From positions 1 to 29,215 of IMG/VR virus record IMGVR_UViG_3300031602_000024: DNA of 29,215 nucleotides. One strand, written 5' to 3'. The DNA is from a virus. A model generated the notes under the pieces. That model made no database searches, was not told where the DNA came from, and saw only the letters and a program-made list of their open reading frames with translations. The position numbers and the translations under genes are program-made. Positions within the stretch are counted from its first letter, which is position 1. Every line of letters starts with the position of its first letter. Positions 21,852-29,044 of the stretch are shown here, one piece after another.

Positions 21852-22754
21852 ATGTACTATGAACTAGATCCTTCAATGAACGAGTTTAAGACTCTTTCTA
21901 TACAGACCACGTATAAGTGTCAACAGACATGCTCCAACTGCTATTTGGGTACGATGCTGAATAATGATAGTATACCAGACGTAGACCTTATTAAATTTGA
22001 AGACGCAATTTCAAAGTTGCCCAACAGAACTGACATTAGGTTTATTGGTGCCGAACCTACAATGAACCCCAACCTAGTTAAATTGATTGGTATAGTAAGA
22101 CGTAGTGGGCACCGTCCATCATTACTTACCAATGGACTAAAGCTACGCCGTGAACCTTATGCCCAAGAGTTAAAGAATTCTGGTTTAAACCTTCTAGGCA
22201 TCTCTATGAATGGTGGACTAGATAATGATGTATATATGGACTTTGATAATGGCAAGTATGCCAAGTCAAAGATGATTGCCCTTGAAAACATATTTAAAGT
22301 AAAAATGTTACCCCATATCAACGTAATCCTAGATCCAAGTAACGTACACATCGTAAAACCATTGATTGACTATATTGTTGATATGGCTTTAAAGCATAAT
22401 GTTAAGTTTAGTCCTACCAAGTTTCCTGTGATGATCCGACTAAAGTCTATAGGTAAGATGGGTTTTTATAAGGATAGTCACACCTTCTCTATACACGAAC
22501 TCAAAGATATTGTTACTGACTTGCATGGGGATGATATTAACTTCATAGATACTATAGATGGTCACCTAGAGAAACGATCTCTCACATATAAGTTTCCTAC
22601 TAGGGCTGGTATTATGTTAGGAAAGATCACTGATTGGACTGTGGATGATGATGGCATACCAGACTCAGGTTCCACTAGACGTGGTATCTTAACAGATGAT
22701 TATAAAGTCGCCCCATTCTTCGAGTATTACGATAAGGCACATAAAGAGACATGA
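21852..22754 (+). CDS. Radical SAM enzyme (300 aa), substrate unknown
   Basis: Radical S-adenosylmethionine protein. C23-x3-C27-x2-C30 in TYKCQQTCSNCYLG is the classical 4Fe-4S motif, and GAEPT (66-70) corresponds to the GGEP motif that binds the SAM amino group. The following SLLTNGLKL and LLGISMNGG match the strands of the TIM-barrel in MoaA-like members. There are no further Cys residues, so a SPASM or Twitch auxiliary cluster is absent, and the C-terminal 100 residues are unassigned. It leads a five-gene plus-strand operon with two Fe(II)/2-oxoglutarate dioxygenases and a GNAT-like protein; the last codons overlap the next ATG (ATGA). A GGA ribosome site lies 7 bp upstream of the ATG. The reaction cannot be deduced from sequence. 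Confidence 0.88.
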   Translation: MYYELDPSMNEFKTLSIQTTYKCQQTCSNCYLGTMLNNDSIPDVDLIKFEDAISKLPNRTDIRFIGAEPTMNPNLVKLIGIVRRSGHRPSLLTNGLKLRREPYAQELKNSGLNLLGISMNGGLDNDVYMDFDNGKYAKSKMIALENIFKVKMLPHINVILDPSNVHIVKPLIDYIVDMALKHNVKFSPTKFPVMIRLKSIGKMGFYKDSHTFSIHELKDIVTDLHGDDINFIDTIDGHLEKRSLTYKFPTRAGIMLGKITDWTVDDDGIPDSGSTRRGILTDDYKVAPFFEYYDKAHKET

Positions 22755-23506
22755 AACACTTTGAACGAACATGGCATCTAAAGATAGATACCAATATCAT
22801 TAAAAAGATAATAGACGCTAATAGTGATGAGTTCGTGTGTCCGTTTTCCAACACTGATAGCTATCTAAACATCTATAAGAATAGAGAGTGTGCGGTTCAG
22901 TTTTTTAATCTTCAAGAGTGTGATTATGACAGAGAGCCTAACAGAGACGGTACAAAGTATATTAGATACTTAACAAGCGTAGAGCATAAGTTGGGTAATA
23001 AAGATACTGTGGAGTTTCTCAAGACTAACAAGGATAAATTTCAAGTTGAAACAAACGAAGAAAACTTTGTTATACCATCAAAAGATCCTGATGTAAGGAA
23101 GCTCCTAATGGATCTGAATTCTATGTGGGCATTTGATGGAAGCCAAAGACCCAAGGGTAATATCTGTAGAGCACGAATCGTAAGACTTCCGTCTGGTGGT
23201 ACAATGCCTTATCACAGAGATGAGACTGCCTCTAAGAACATTCGAGTTATATGTCCTATCGTCACACATCCAGATGTGAAGAATGCCTTTCGAGATGCTG
23301 ATGGTGAAAAGTTATATGAATTCCCAGCAACTGGTCATTTCTATACGTTTGAAGAGGACAAGATAGAGCATGCGGTCTTCAACTACTCAGAGATTGATAG
23401 GTACGCTTTAATCTTTACAGTAGTTGATGTCACTGACCTAAAGGAATGGGACAGAGCATATAAAAAAAATGATATGTTTTGGAAGGCTTGGTCACGTGGA
23501 ATCTAA
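22751..23506 (+). CDS. AspH-like 2-oxoglutarate/Fe(II) dioxygenase (251 aa)
   Basis: Predicted non-haem iron oxygenase of the aspartyl/asparaginyl beta-hydroxylase type. The iron site is visible as H155-x-D157 in MPYHRDE and H207 in KIEHAVFNYSE, with R217 ten residues later as the 2-oxoglutarate anchor. RARIVRLPSGGTMPYHRD and NIRVICPIVTHPDV are typical of this fold. The N-terminal 100 residues are a separate charged region without a known domain. The start overlaps the radical SAM stop as ATGA, so the two are made together. The substrate may be a peptide, protein or small molecule. Confidence 0.82.
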   Translation: MKHFERTWHLKIDTNIIKKIIDANSDEFVCPFSNTDSYLNIYKNRECAVQFFNLQECDYDREPNRDGTKYIRYLTSVEHKLGNKDTVEFLKTNKDKFQVETNEENFVIPSKDPDVRKLLMDLNSMWAFDGSQRPKGNICRARIVRLPSGGTMPYHRDETASKNIRVICPIVTHPDVKNAFRDADGEKLYEFPATGHFYTFEEDKIEHAVFNYSEIDRYALIFTVVDVTDLKEWDRAYKKNDMFWKAWSRGI

Positions 23507-23987
23507 ACTAATCACAGATAAGACAATAGCCAAGCACATCTTTACTCAGGGAAGTCTAACTGAAGATAAGAATAGCAAGAACTACACTTTAGCAGAGTTT
23601 GAAAAGGGTTGGAAATCTTGGACAGCATTCTTTGTATTGTATGATGGGCATGATACAGTAGCCTTTTGTGGAGTTCGTAGGTTTGGTGACACATATGTAC
23701 GAGTCTTTGATAGGTACTTTGTGTTCCCCGAATATAGAAGACTTGGATTAAACAATGCCGAACACTCTATGCAAATGATAAAACAACAGCTAAACTTCAC
23801 AGATGGTCGGATACCATTCTTTTCTATAGAGAGTAGTCGAAGTGCGGTTATACGTGCAGTACGTAAGTTTAATACTGTTATAGATAGTAAAGACCACTTC
23901 CAAGTTCTGGATGGTCTATATAACACAGCGGGTAGTAGTATGCAACATGTTGCTATAAAAAAACCACACACAACTATCAACTTATAG
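23496..23987 (+). CDS. GNAT-like acetyltransferase (163 aa)
   Basis: Probable member of the GNAT fold. The segment VRVFDRYFVFPEYRRLGLNNAEHSMQMIKQQ has the motif A shape, with RRLGLNNA in place of the (Q/R)xxGxG/A acetyl-CoA loop. FAVLYDGHDTVAFCGVRRFG-like strands precede it, and IPFFSIESSRSAVIRAVRKF follows. The loop is divergent, so acyl-CoA binding is uncertain. The GTG at 23496 is chosen because GGAAGG lies 9 bp upstream and the overlap with the previous gene is then only 11 bp. An in-frame ATG at 23469 lacks a ribosome site. It belongs to the radical SAM operon. Confidence 0.62.
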   Translation: MESKLITDKTIAKHIFTQGSLTEDKNSKNYTLAEFEKGWKSWTAFFVLYDGHDTVAFCGVRRFGDTYVRVFDRYFVFPEYRRLGLNNAEHSMQMIKQQLNFTDGRIPFFSIESSRSAVIRAVRKFNTVIDSKDHFQVLDGLYNTAGSSMQHVAIKKPHTTINL

Positions 23988-23999
23988 GAGGATAGAAAT

Positions 24000-24305
24000 A
24001 TGCCTTTCACCGAAGTAACTAAATTTACTAAAGAGGACACCACTTGGGACACCGTAGAACTAGCTTTTGAAGATCTCAAATCGACTATTATGGTGAGCGA
24101 TGAATTTATCGAGTCTAAAACGGCGGCGGATGCTCATGTATTATCTGAGATTGTCAGTATGAATGAAGAGGGTACTGAGTTAATCATCACTAAGACTTGG
24201 GATGAAGAAGCATCTTATACTGCATATATGGCTTCAGTATCGAGTCACCTCGAAGGTATACAGGCCAGCTTAGTCACTTATGGGTGGACTGAGATTAATG
24301 AGTAG
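24000..24305 (+). CDS. Small protein in the radical SAM operon, unknown (101 aa)
   Basis: Unrecognised. It is preceded by the strongest ribosome site in the operon (AGGAGG, 8 bp from the ATG), so it is probably made in higher amount than its neighbours. The sequence reads as beta-alpha-beta-beta-alpha (TEVTKFTKEDTTWDTVELAFEDLKS, AHVLSEIVSMNEEGTELIITKTWDEEASYTAYMASVSSHLEGIQ), which resembles the small ferredoxin-like ABM fold; this is a weak impression. No Cys is present, so it is an unlikely thioether RiPP precursor. It overlaps the next gene by 8 bp. Confidence 0.68.
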   Translation: MPFTEVTKFTKEDTTWDTVELAFEDLKSTIMVSDEFIESKTAADAHVLSEIVSMNEEGTELIITKTWDEEASYTAYMASVSSHLEGIQASLVTYGWTEINE

Positions 24306-24861
24306 CTTTAAAAGGCTTAACTTAGACTCATATCCTAATTTGTTATCAGAACTAATCGAACTAGATTTAAAGTTCAAATCAAATCAAATTTGTTTAAACA
24401 CTACTGTGGATAAGCCTGATGATTATCTCTTAGGTTGCGGATCTCTATATTATGATTGGAGTACCGCTAAACGAAATGATAAGAACGAACTTATTAGTGT
24501 AGATGTTTGGGATAACCCCCTAACAGAATCAGACTTTACGGAGTTCTGTTCAGTATTTTCTGGAACTACATTTGAAAGATTGTACAGAGACATCTCTTCT
24601 CAGTATGAGGTGGGTCGTGTTCGTATAATGAACCTAGCCCCTGGAAGAGTTATGACATGGCATCTTGATGATAGCCCTCGTTTACATTACCCATTTAAAA
24701 CTCAAGAGGGTTGTTCTATGGTAATTGATAATGAAGTAATGCATTTAGATCAAGACGTGTGGTGGTGGACAGATACCACAAAGCATCATACAGCGTTTAA
24801 TGCAAGTGGAGAAAGTAGATACCACATAGTTGCGGCTCTACTCAAACCTACCATCAGTTAA
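24298..24861 (+). CDS. Second 2-oxoglutarate/Fe(II) dioxygenase (187 aa)
   Basis: Predicted Fe(II)/2-oxoglutarate oxygenase of the type common in marine T4-like phages. H122-x-D124 in MTWHLDDSPRLHYPF and H164 in TKHHTAFNASGESRYHI provide the iron ligands, and R174 is placed ten residues after the distal His, the same spacing as in the 251-aa enzyme. The N-terminal half (GCGSLYYDWSTAKRNDKN, FTEFCSVFSGTTFERLYRDI) is specific to this family. The ATG at 24298 overlaps the previous stop; an in-frame ATG at 24280 would extend it by six residues. Its 3' end overlaps the convergent sulfotransferase-like gene by 24 bp. Confidence 0.8.
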   Translation: MSSFKRLNLDSYPNLLSELIELDLKFKSNQICLNTTVDKPDDYLLGCGSLYYDWSTAKRNDKNELISVDVWDNPLTESDFTEFCSVFSGTTFERLYRDISSQYEVGRVRIMNLAPGRVMTWHLDDSPRLHYPFKTQEGCSMVIDNEVMHLDQDVWWWTDTTKHHTAFNASGESRYHIVAALLKPTIS

Positions 24862-25644
24862 TGATGTGATACGTTCTCTTACCTGATCGTAGTTGGTTAT
24901 TAGAGAACTGTAGTCATTATCAAGCTTTATAGGTGTACTTGATGGCACATCCAATTTCCACTCATCACTACCAGCAATATTAGAAATACACTCATCGATT
25001 TTACATTGATCGTCTAGGTCTTCGTAATAAACAACTGTGATATCCTTAACAGTGTTACGAAGGTTATAGAGGGTTCCTACCTTATCCATGAATGGCTTAA
25101 TCTGATTTAATGTTTCTTTATTGATCGTCACTGGTTGTGCAGATTTATTTTTATACAACTCTTCGTGACCCACTGTCATGTGAAACATTTTAATCTGAGT
25201 TGCAAATAGCGTACTGCAAACGAGTTCTGTTACATCATTTCGAAGTGTGAGTATTATATCATAGTCTCGAAAGAAGTGTAGCGTTTCGTCTATAGCATCT
25301 GCTATGTTATACGTCCCTTTAATATAATACTCATTACCACTCTGTCGTGCTTGAGCAAGTAACTTCAGCTTACTCAACACGCTTGTCTTATTATCCTTAT
25401 AGACGTGTGGGTAGATATAATGAATGTCCATAGACTTATCAGTCATTATAGGATGCATCTCCATCAAATGCTTTTCACCTGTCTTATGGTCTGTCATTGT
25501 CTTGTTCTGTAGGGTGTGCAGAAAGGGTTCGCTATGACCAACCAAAGGCAAAAGCTTAGTGTGCTTCATGACAAAGGGTTTTAGCGATTCGTATAATATG
25601 GTACTTCTAGTTCTTGGTGGGCAGATAAAAAAAGGTTTTTTCAC
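24838..25644 (-). CDS. Sulfotransferase-like protein (268 aa)
   Basis: Probable member of the PAPS-dependent sulfotransferase fold. The N-terminal FFICPPRTRSTILYESL (residues 5-21) matches the phosphosulfate-binding loop (PRxxST) at the end of strand 1. IILTLRNDVTELVCSTLFAT (130-149) matches the second site, in which R135 and the Ser near 144 bind the 3'-phosphate. The middle segment has VGHSEPFLH and YIKGTYNIADAI. The C-terminal 70 residues have VVYYEDLDD, a common strand in this fold. The acceptor is unknown; the loop alone does not prove sulfate transfer. The start overlaps the third dioxygenase as ATGA. Confidence 0.68.
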   Translation of the reverse strand: MKKPFFICPPRTRSTILYESLKPFVMKHTKLLPLVGHSEPFLHTLQNKTMTDHKTGEKHLMEMHPIMTDKSMDIHYIYPHVYKDNKTSVLSKLKLLAQARQSGNEYYIKGTYNIADAIDETLHFFRDYDIILTLRNDVTELVCSTLFATQIKMFHMTVGHEELYKNKSAQPVTINKETLNQIKPFMDKVGTLYNLRNTVKDITVVYYEDLDDQCKIDECISNIAGSDEWKLDVPSSTPIKLDNDYSSLITNYDQVRERITSLTDGRFE

Positions 25645-26177
25645 GGACAGAGTGGTCCTTTACGCTCATGAAATGCCAATACACTAGGTCTAATGATTAA
25701 AGCTATTCTAGGTCTAGTAATACCCACAACCCTATGAGGAGTTTTTACATTAATCCTAAACCATGAGTTGGGAACTTCTTGGATCGTCTTAATCAAAGTA
25801 CGTCCTTCGATGTCTAGACTACCACCCTCTATAGGGTCATCATCCAATTCGCTATAGAATTCAGTCTTAACATCGTCACCACCTGTATCAATCAAATAAA
25901 GATACTTGTCTGAACTCGTTCCCCAATCATAATGAATAGGTAGATCCGCAGTAACTATCTGCCACCTAACAGCAACTTTATATGGGAAGTGTGATTGATA
26001 TTGCTCAAGCAACTCATCAGAAACGTCATAGACAGCAAAGATGCTTTCTTTTTCTGGATCTATATTAGCCGTTGGGCATATGTTACCCTGCGCTCTAATA
26101 GCATCTAAGGCCACGATATCGTGAGGATTCGGCGGCGGTAAGAATTTGATGTCAGAATGATAATGATCTTCATCCAT
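25641..26177 (-). CDS. Third 2-oxoglutarate/Fe(II) dioxygenase-like protein (178 aa)
   Basis: Predicted oxygenase of the same superfamily as the two on the opposite strand. H82-x-D84 in LPIHYDWGTSSDKYLYLIDTGG and H148 in KTPHRVVG give the iron triad, and R157 in TRPRIALII is the likely 2-oxoglutarate anchor nine residues after H148. Residues 1-45 (HYHSDIKFLPPPNPHDI) are extra. An AGGA ribosome site lies 8 bp before the ATG. The gene is in a five-gene minus-strand unit with the HAD phosphatase and the sulfotransferase-like gene. Confidence 0.75.
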   Translation of the reverse strand: MDEDHYHSDIKFLPPPNPHDIVALDAIRAQGNICPTANIDPEKESIFAVYDVSDELLEQYQSHFPYKVAVRWQIVTADLPIHYDWGTSSDKYLYLIDTGGDDVKTEFYSELDDDPIEGGSLDIEGRTLIKTIQEVPNSWFRINVKTPHRVVGITRPRIALIIRPSVLAFHERKGPLCP

Positions 26178-26182
26178 ATTAC

Positions 26183-26446
26183 TTATCCTTTATAAATTTT
26201 TGTGATCACATTCTCGAACTGCTCTACCTTATCTAGGCGATTAGGCCAAAGGATATAATCCTTCTCAGGGTTCTTCTTTAGATTGTTTAAGAGTGGAATG
26301 ACTGCGTTATACAGACTATCCAATCGTTCTTGTACGGTCTCTGCTTCGTTAGCGGCTTCTACAGCCTTAGCTACAGCCTTCTGAGAATACTCTAGCTCGT
26401 CCTCAGTAACGGCAGTAAAGCCAAAGTCAAATATATCATCCGTCAT
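26183..26446 (-). CDS. Conserved small helical protein of marine T4-like phages (87 aa)
   Basis: Function unknown. The sequence FDFGFTAVTEDELEYSQK followed by ERLDSLYNAVIPLLNNLKKNPEKDYILWPNRLDKVEQFENVITKIYKG is a familiar pattern of many marine T4-like phages, where it appears as a short hypothetical ORF. LLNNLKKNPEKDYILWPNR is the best conserved part. It is acidic and helical and may form a coiled coil at about 18-60. It directly follows the 207-aa gene with no gap. Confidence 0.8.
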   Translation of the reverse strand: MTDDIFDFGFTAVTEDELEYSQKAVAKAVEAANEAETVQERLDSLYNAVIPLLNNLKKNPEKDYILWPNRLDKVEQFENVITKIYKG

Positions 26447-27070
26447 TTAGTCTCTCCATGGAATTAGTTTACCTTTATTATATGTAGCAAACTGCGTACC
26501 CTCAAATGACACTTCTCCGAAGCCAAATCTCTTAGCCATGGAATGCCTCTGTTTTGTGCCAATCTCCATTGATGAAGTCGTGTACGTTAGCCAATCCTTA
26601 CATGCTCTAGGGTATACAACAACGGTATCTCCGTCTATACCCTTAACACCACACCACTCGCCTTTCACAGCCAGACCACGAAGGTGTTTAAACGCCTCGA
26701 ATAACAGCCTTGTCTTATCAGTCTTAGGCAATTCTGTTTGATGATATGGGCTTTTCCATTTCCATCCTATCTCTACCATACGACTTTTGTTATCATAACG
26801 AATAGTTTCCATAACCTTCTTCATATGCTCCTTAACATACTCAGGATCTTCTTTATTCATTACGTTGTCGTACATAGAAATATAGAGGTATTGGTCTTTA
26901 CTCTCATACACCGTAATAAATTTTTGAAAGGTTGCACTGAGATTACCACGCTTTGCCTCAAAGGTTTCGAATTGGCTCTCTGGAAATGCAGAAATAGGCA
27001 CCTCTTGCGAGATACCTAGTTCCTTTAGATATGTGTAGTATAGCTTAGTGTACTTAAGTGAGGTACTCAT
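26447..27070 (-). CDS. Unknown protein (207 aa)
   Basis: Not recognised. It is mixed alpha/beta with aromatic strands (FQKFITVYESKDQYLYISMYDNVMN, RMVEIGWKWKSPYHQTELPKT) and a basic C-terminal third (CKDWLTYTTSSMEIGTKQRHSMAKRFGFGEVSFEGTQFATYNKGKLIPWRD). There is no membrane segment in the part I assign. The ATG at 27070 is chosen because GGAGAGAG stands 7 bp upstream; the frame is open to an ATG at 27250, but those 60 residues are only the other frame of the HAD gene and would read as a false membrane helix. It overlaps the HAD gene by 17 bp. Confidence 0.7.
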   Translation of the reverse strand: MSTSLKYTKLYYTYLKELGISQEVPISAFPESQFETFEAKRGNLSATFQKFITVYESKDQYLYISMYDNVMNKEDPEYVKEHMKKVMETIRYDNKSRMVEIGWKWKSPYHQTELPKTDKTRLLFEAFKHLRGLAVKGEWCGVKGIDGDTVVVYPRACKDWLTYTTSSMEIGTKQRHSMAKRFGFGEVSFEGTQFATYNKGKLIPWRD

Positions 27071-27632
27071 AGATCTCTCTCCAAGTCTTGGCGACAAAGA
27101 CATCCTCAACAGTGCCACGGTTAAAGCCGTGATCAACCATGATACAATCAAGACCAAGCTTTTTACCAAGCTCAACGTTCTCAGGTTTGTCTTCAATCCA
27201 AACCATACCGCTATCACGATACTGTTCAAGAGCCTCATCTTTATCAGCACCTGTATCTAGGCACACAACATCTTCAAAGACAGTGGCACCAAACAAGGCT
27301 TCTAGGTTAGCGACACGTGCTTTCTTAGCACTAACGCTTAAGCTCAAACTAGTAATGGCACGAAAGACAAAGCCGTGATCTTCGTGAAGCTTCTTAACAT
27401 ATTTAATAGCATCACGTAGTGGCGGCATGTACTGAATATCAGCACTTTCGTTGAACATTCGTATAGTCTTCTTACACTCCGCTTTAGGAATACCGAAGAC
27501 CTTTTCCATCTCATAAACAACGTCTGGATACATCTCCATGACGTAACCCTGACGTAGCATCCATTGGCAATATTTGTTGACCCAATCAAGCAGAACGCCA
27601 TCACAGTCAGTTAGAATCACTTTTTTATTCAT
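27054..27632 (-). CDS. HAD-family phosphatase, nucleotidase-like (192 aa)
   Basis: Haloacid dehalogenase phosphohydrolase. Motif I is D9-C-D11-G-V in ILTDCDGVLLDW; motif II is T in FRAITSL; motif IV is WIEDKPENVE, with a Lys in KKAR or KDE as motif III. The GVLLDW start and the helical cap with MYPDVVYEMEKVFG resemble phage 5'(3')-deoxyribonucleotidase-like proteins, but substrate cannot be fixed. The ATG at 27632 is chosen because GAGAG (27641-27645) is 8 bp upstream; a TTG at 27656 is an alternative but lies at the promoter's transcription start. It opens the five-gene minus-strand unit. Confidence 0.82.
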   Translation of the reverse strand: MNKKVILTDCDGVLLDWVNKYCQWMLRQGYVMEMYPDVVYEMEKVFGIPKAECKKTIRMFNESADIQYMPPLRDAIKYVKKLHEDHGFVFRAITSLSLSVSAKKARVANLEALFGATVFEDVVCLDTGADKDEALEQYRDSGMVWIEDKPENVELGKKLGLDCIMVDHGFNRGTVEDVFVAKTWREIYEYLT

Positions 27633-27658
27633 ATTATATACTCTCTTATTACTCAATC

Positions 27659-27687
27659 ATATTAGCACTATGGCACTATCTTGTCAA
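27659..27687 (-). promoter_or_regulatory. Sigma70-type promoter with extended -10, HAD operon
   Basis: TTGACA (27682-27687), 17-bp spacer ending in TGC, and TAATAT (27659-27664) on the minus strand, giving an extended TGn -10. The TGA inside the -35 box is the stop codon of the 133-aa gene upstream (27684-27686). The start near 27652 leaves a 20-nt leader. Confidence 0.78.
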
Positions 27688-28085
27688 TACTTAATAAACT
27701 TATCTGGGCTTTTAAAATTCTTTTTGCGCATAATCGTTTTCATAACAACATCAAACTCATCATTACGTCTGTCATATGTCACTGCAACAGGGATATTCAG
27801 ATCTTTTTGAATGTCTTTAAGAACAGCTTCAGCACCTGCAACGCCCTTTAGAGACTTACCTTGCTTTGCATAAACCTTCTTGATGAACTCTGCTAACTCT
27901 TTAAGAGTAATACAAGGTGTGTTACGCTCATCACTCATACGATCACCAAAGTGACGTGTAAAGTTAAAGTCGATGTTATACTTCTTAAACAGTTGATCGA
28001 CAACCTTTTCGAATGCTTTGATCTGTTTCATACCAATCAAGTCGCATGAAGATGCTTCTTGTAGATGTTCTTTAAATGTTAGCAT
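27684..28085 (-). CDS. Unknown late protein with capsid-targeting-like N-terminus (133 aa)
   Basis: Function unknown. The first residues MLTFKEHLQEA resemble the T4 capsid-targeting sequence of internal proteins (MKTYQEFIAEA), including LQE followed by A as a possible gp21 protease site. The body has FTRHFGDRMSDERNTPCITLKELAEFIKKVYAKQG and IPVAVTYDRRNDEFDVVMKTIMRKKNFKS, a pattern familiar from uncharacterised marine T4-like proteins. It is basic toward the end. The ATG at 28085 is chosen because it begins the targeting-like segment; an upstream in-frame ATG at 28112 lies inside the kinase gene. It follows the kinase stop by one base and would share its late promoter. Confidence 0.68.
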   Translation of the reverse strand: MLTFKEHLQEASSCDLIGMKQIKAFEKVVDQLFKKYNIDFNFTRHFGDRMSDERNTPCITLKELAEFIKKVYAKQGKSLKGVAGAEAVLKDIQKDLNIPVAVTYDRRNDEFDVVMKTIMRKKNFKSPDKFIKY

Positions 28086-28086
28086 A

Positions 28087-29007
28087 TTACCATTCCACTC
28101 CCTTTGGTACATATTGTGAGATCTTCATACGGATCTCTTTATCCAACTTGGCTACAGGGATGGGTTTAGCCCCTTTACGTTTGACATAGAAGTATTCGGC
28201 ATTCTTTAGGTACTGACCACCCTTGGTGTCACCCTTCATACCAACCTTACTACCACTCTTACCAGACTTCATGAGTTCGCTGTCTACACCAACCTTATTG
28301 AATGCAAACACGATGTCTCCGTCCATATATTTTTTTAGACGAGTGCCCATACTCACGATGTCGTTCATAGTAGAGGATGCGCCACGGTGTGTGTTGATTA
28401 GAATATCAGTAGGAACTACACGGTCTCTCTTCTTGTTCTGTGACTTAGCAACTTCGATATCATTAACAACCCATACGATGTGGATACTTTTTTTATCATA
28501 GCCCAACGCAGATACTTGACGTGTGATGTTATCCAACTTCTGTAGATCTTTTAGTGTCACATCAAATATGATGTTGGGCTTGCGCTCAGGTGCAGAGGAG
28601 AATACAGACTTAAAAAACGCCGCTTGCTTCTTATCAGGAAGTTTCAACGTGTCTCCAATGATAGAGTGAAGCTTACCCACGTTCTTAGCACTCTTTAGAT
28701 TAGCTCCGATCTTAGACAAGTCATCGCCTGTCTCAGCTTTAATCTTAGCAATGATCTTAGGTGCTTTAGAAGCGGCTAGTTTCAGTGCATCAACATCAAA
28801 GACTTTGCCTTCAAGTCCTACGAGATTGTCTTTGACAAACCCCTTACCTGATCCCGCTCCACCCGCCATAATAACAACGTTACCAAACTTAGGATAGGCT
28901 CTACCACCAAACGTAATAAGCTTTTCGAGAAGAATATCAAAGTGGGCTTCGATATACTCCTCGTCTAACACTTGGGTGTCCGCCATAAAATTTCTAAAAT
29001 TCTTCAA
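28087..29007 (-). CDS. P-loop kinase-like late protein (zeta-toxin/PNK type, 306 aa)
   Basis: Predicted ATP-binding kinase. GGAGSGKG (49-56) in VVIMAGGAGSGKGFVKDNL is a Walker A loop at the end of the first strand; VFDVDALK and NIIFDVTLKDLQKLD follow, as in zeta-toxin and polynucleotide-kinase-like proteins. The N-terminus MKNFRNFMADTQVLDE resembles the T4 capsid-targeting start, with LDE as possible gp21 cut. The TTG at 29007 is chosen because GGAG (29015-29018) lies 7 bp upstream and the late promoter at 29037-29044 starts the message near 29030. The in-frame ATG at 28986 has no ribosome site, and the one at 29067 is upstream of the promoter. Substrate unknown. Confidence 0.72.
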   Translation of the reverse strand: MKNFRNFMADTQVLDEEYIEAHFDILLEKLITFGGRAYPKFGNVVIMAGGAGSGKGFVKDNLVGLEGKVFDVDALKLAASKAPKIIAKIKAETGDDLSKIGANLKSAKNVGKLHSIIGDTLKLPDKKQAAFFKSVFSSAPERKPNIIFDVTLKDLQKLDNITRQVSALGYDKKSIHIVWVVNDIEVAKSQNKKRDRVVPTDILINTHRGASSTMNDIVSMGTRLKKYMDGDIVFAFNKVGVDSELMKSGKSGSKVGMKGDTKGGQYLKNAEYFYVKRKGAKPIPVAKLDKEIRMKISQYVPKGVEW

Positions 29008-29036
29008 CTCTAATCTCCATAGATGCTTTTCACATC

Positions 29037-29044
29037 TATTTATA
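29037..29044 (-). promoter_or_regulatory. T4-type late promoter, TATAAATA
   Basis: Exact TATAAATA on the minus strand. It overlaps the stop codon of the partial gene upstream (the TAA at 29040-29042 is inside the element). It would drive the kinase-like and 133-aa genes. Confidence 0.78.

Noticed and set aside
24000-24305. RiPP precursor peptide for the radical SAM enzyme
   Set aside because: The 101-aa protein has no Cys, no Gly-Gly leader site and reads as a folded domain; kept only as a possible carrier or subunit.
27071-27250. 60-residue hydrophobic N-terminal extension of the 207-aa gene, looking like membrane helices
   Set aside because: It lies wholly within the HAD gene in another frame, has no ribosome site, and the ATG at 27070 has a good one.
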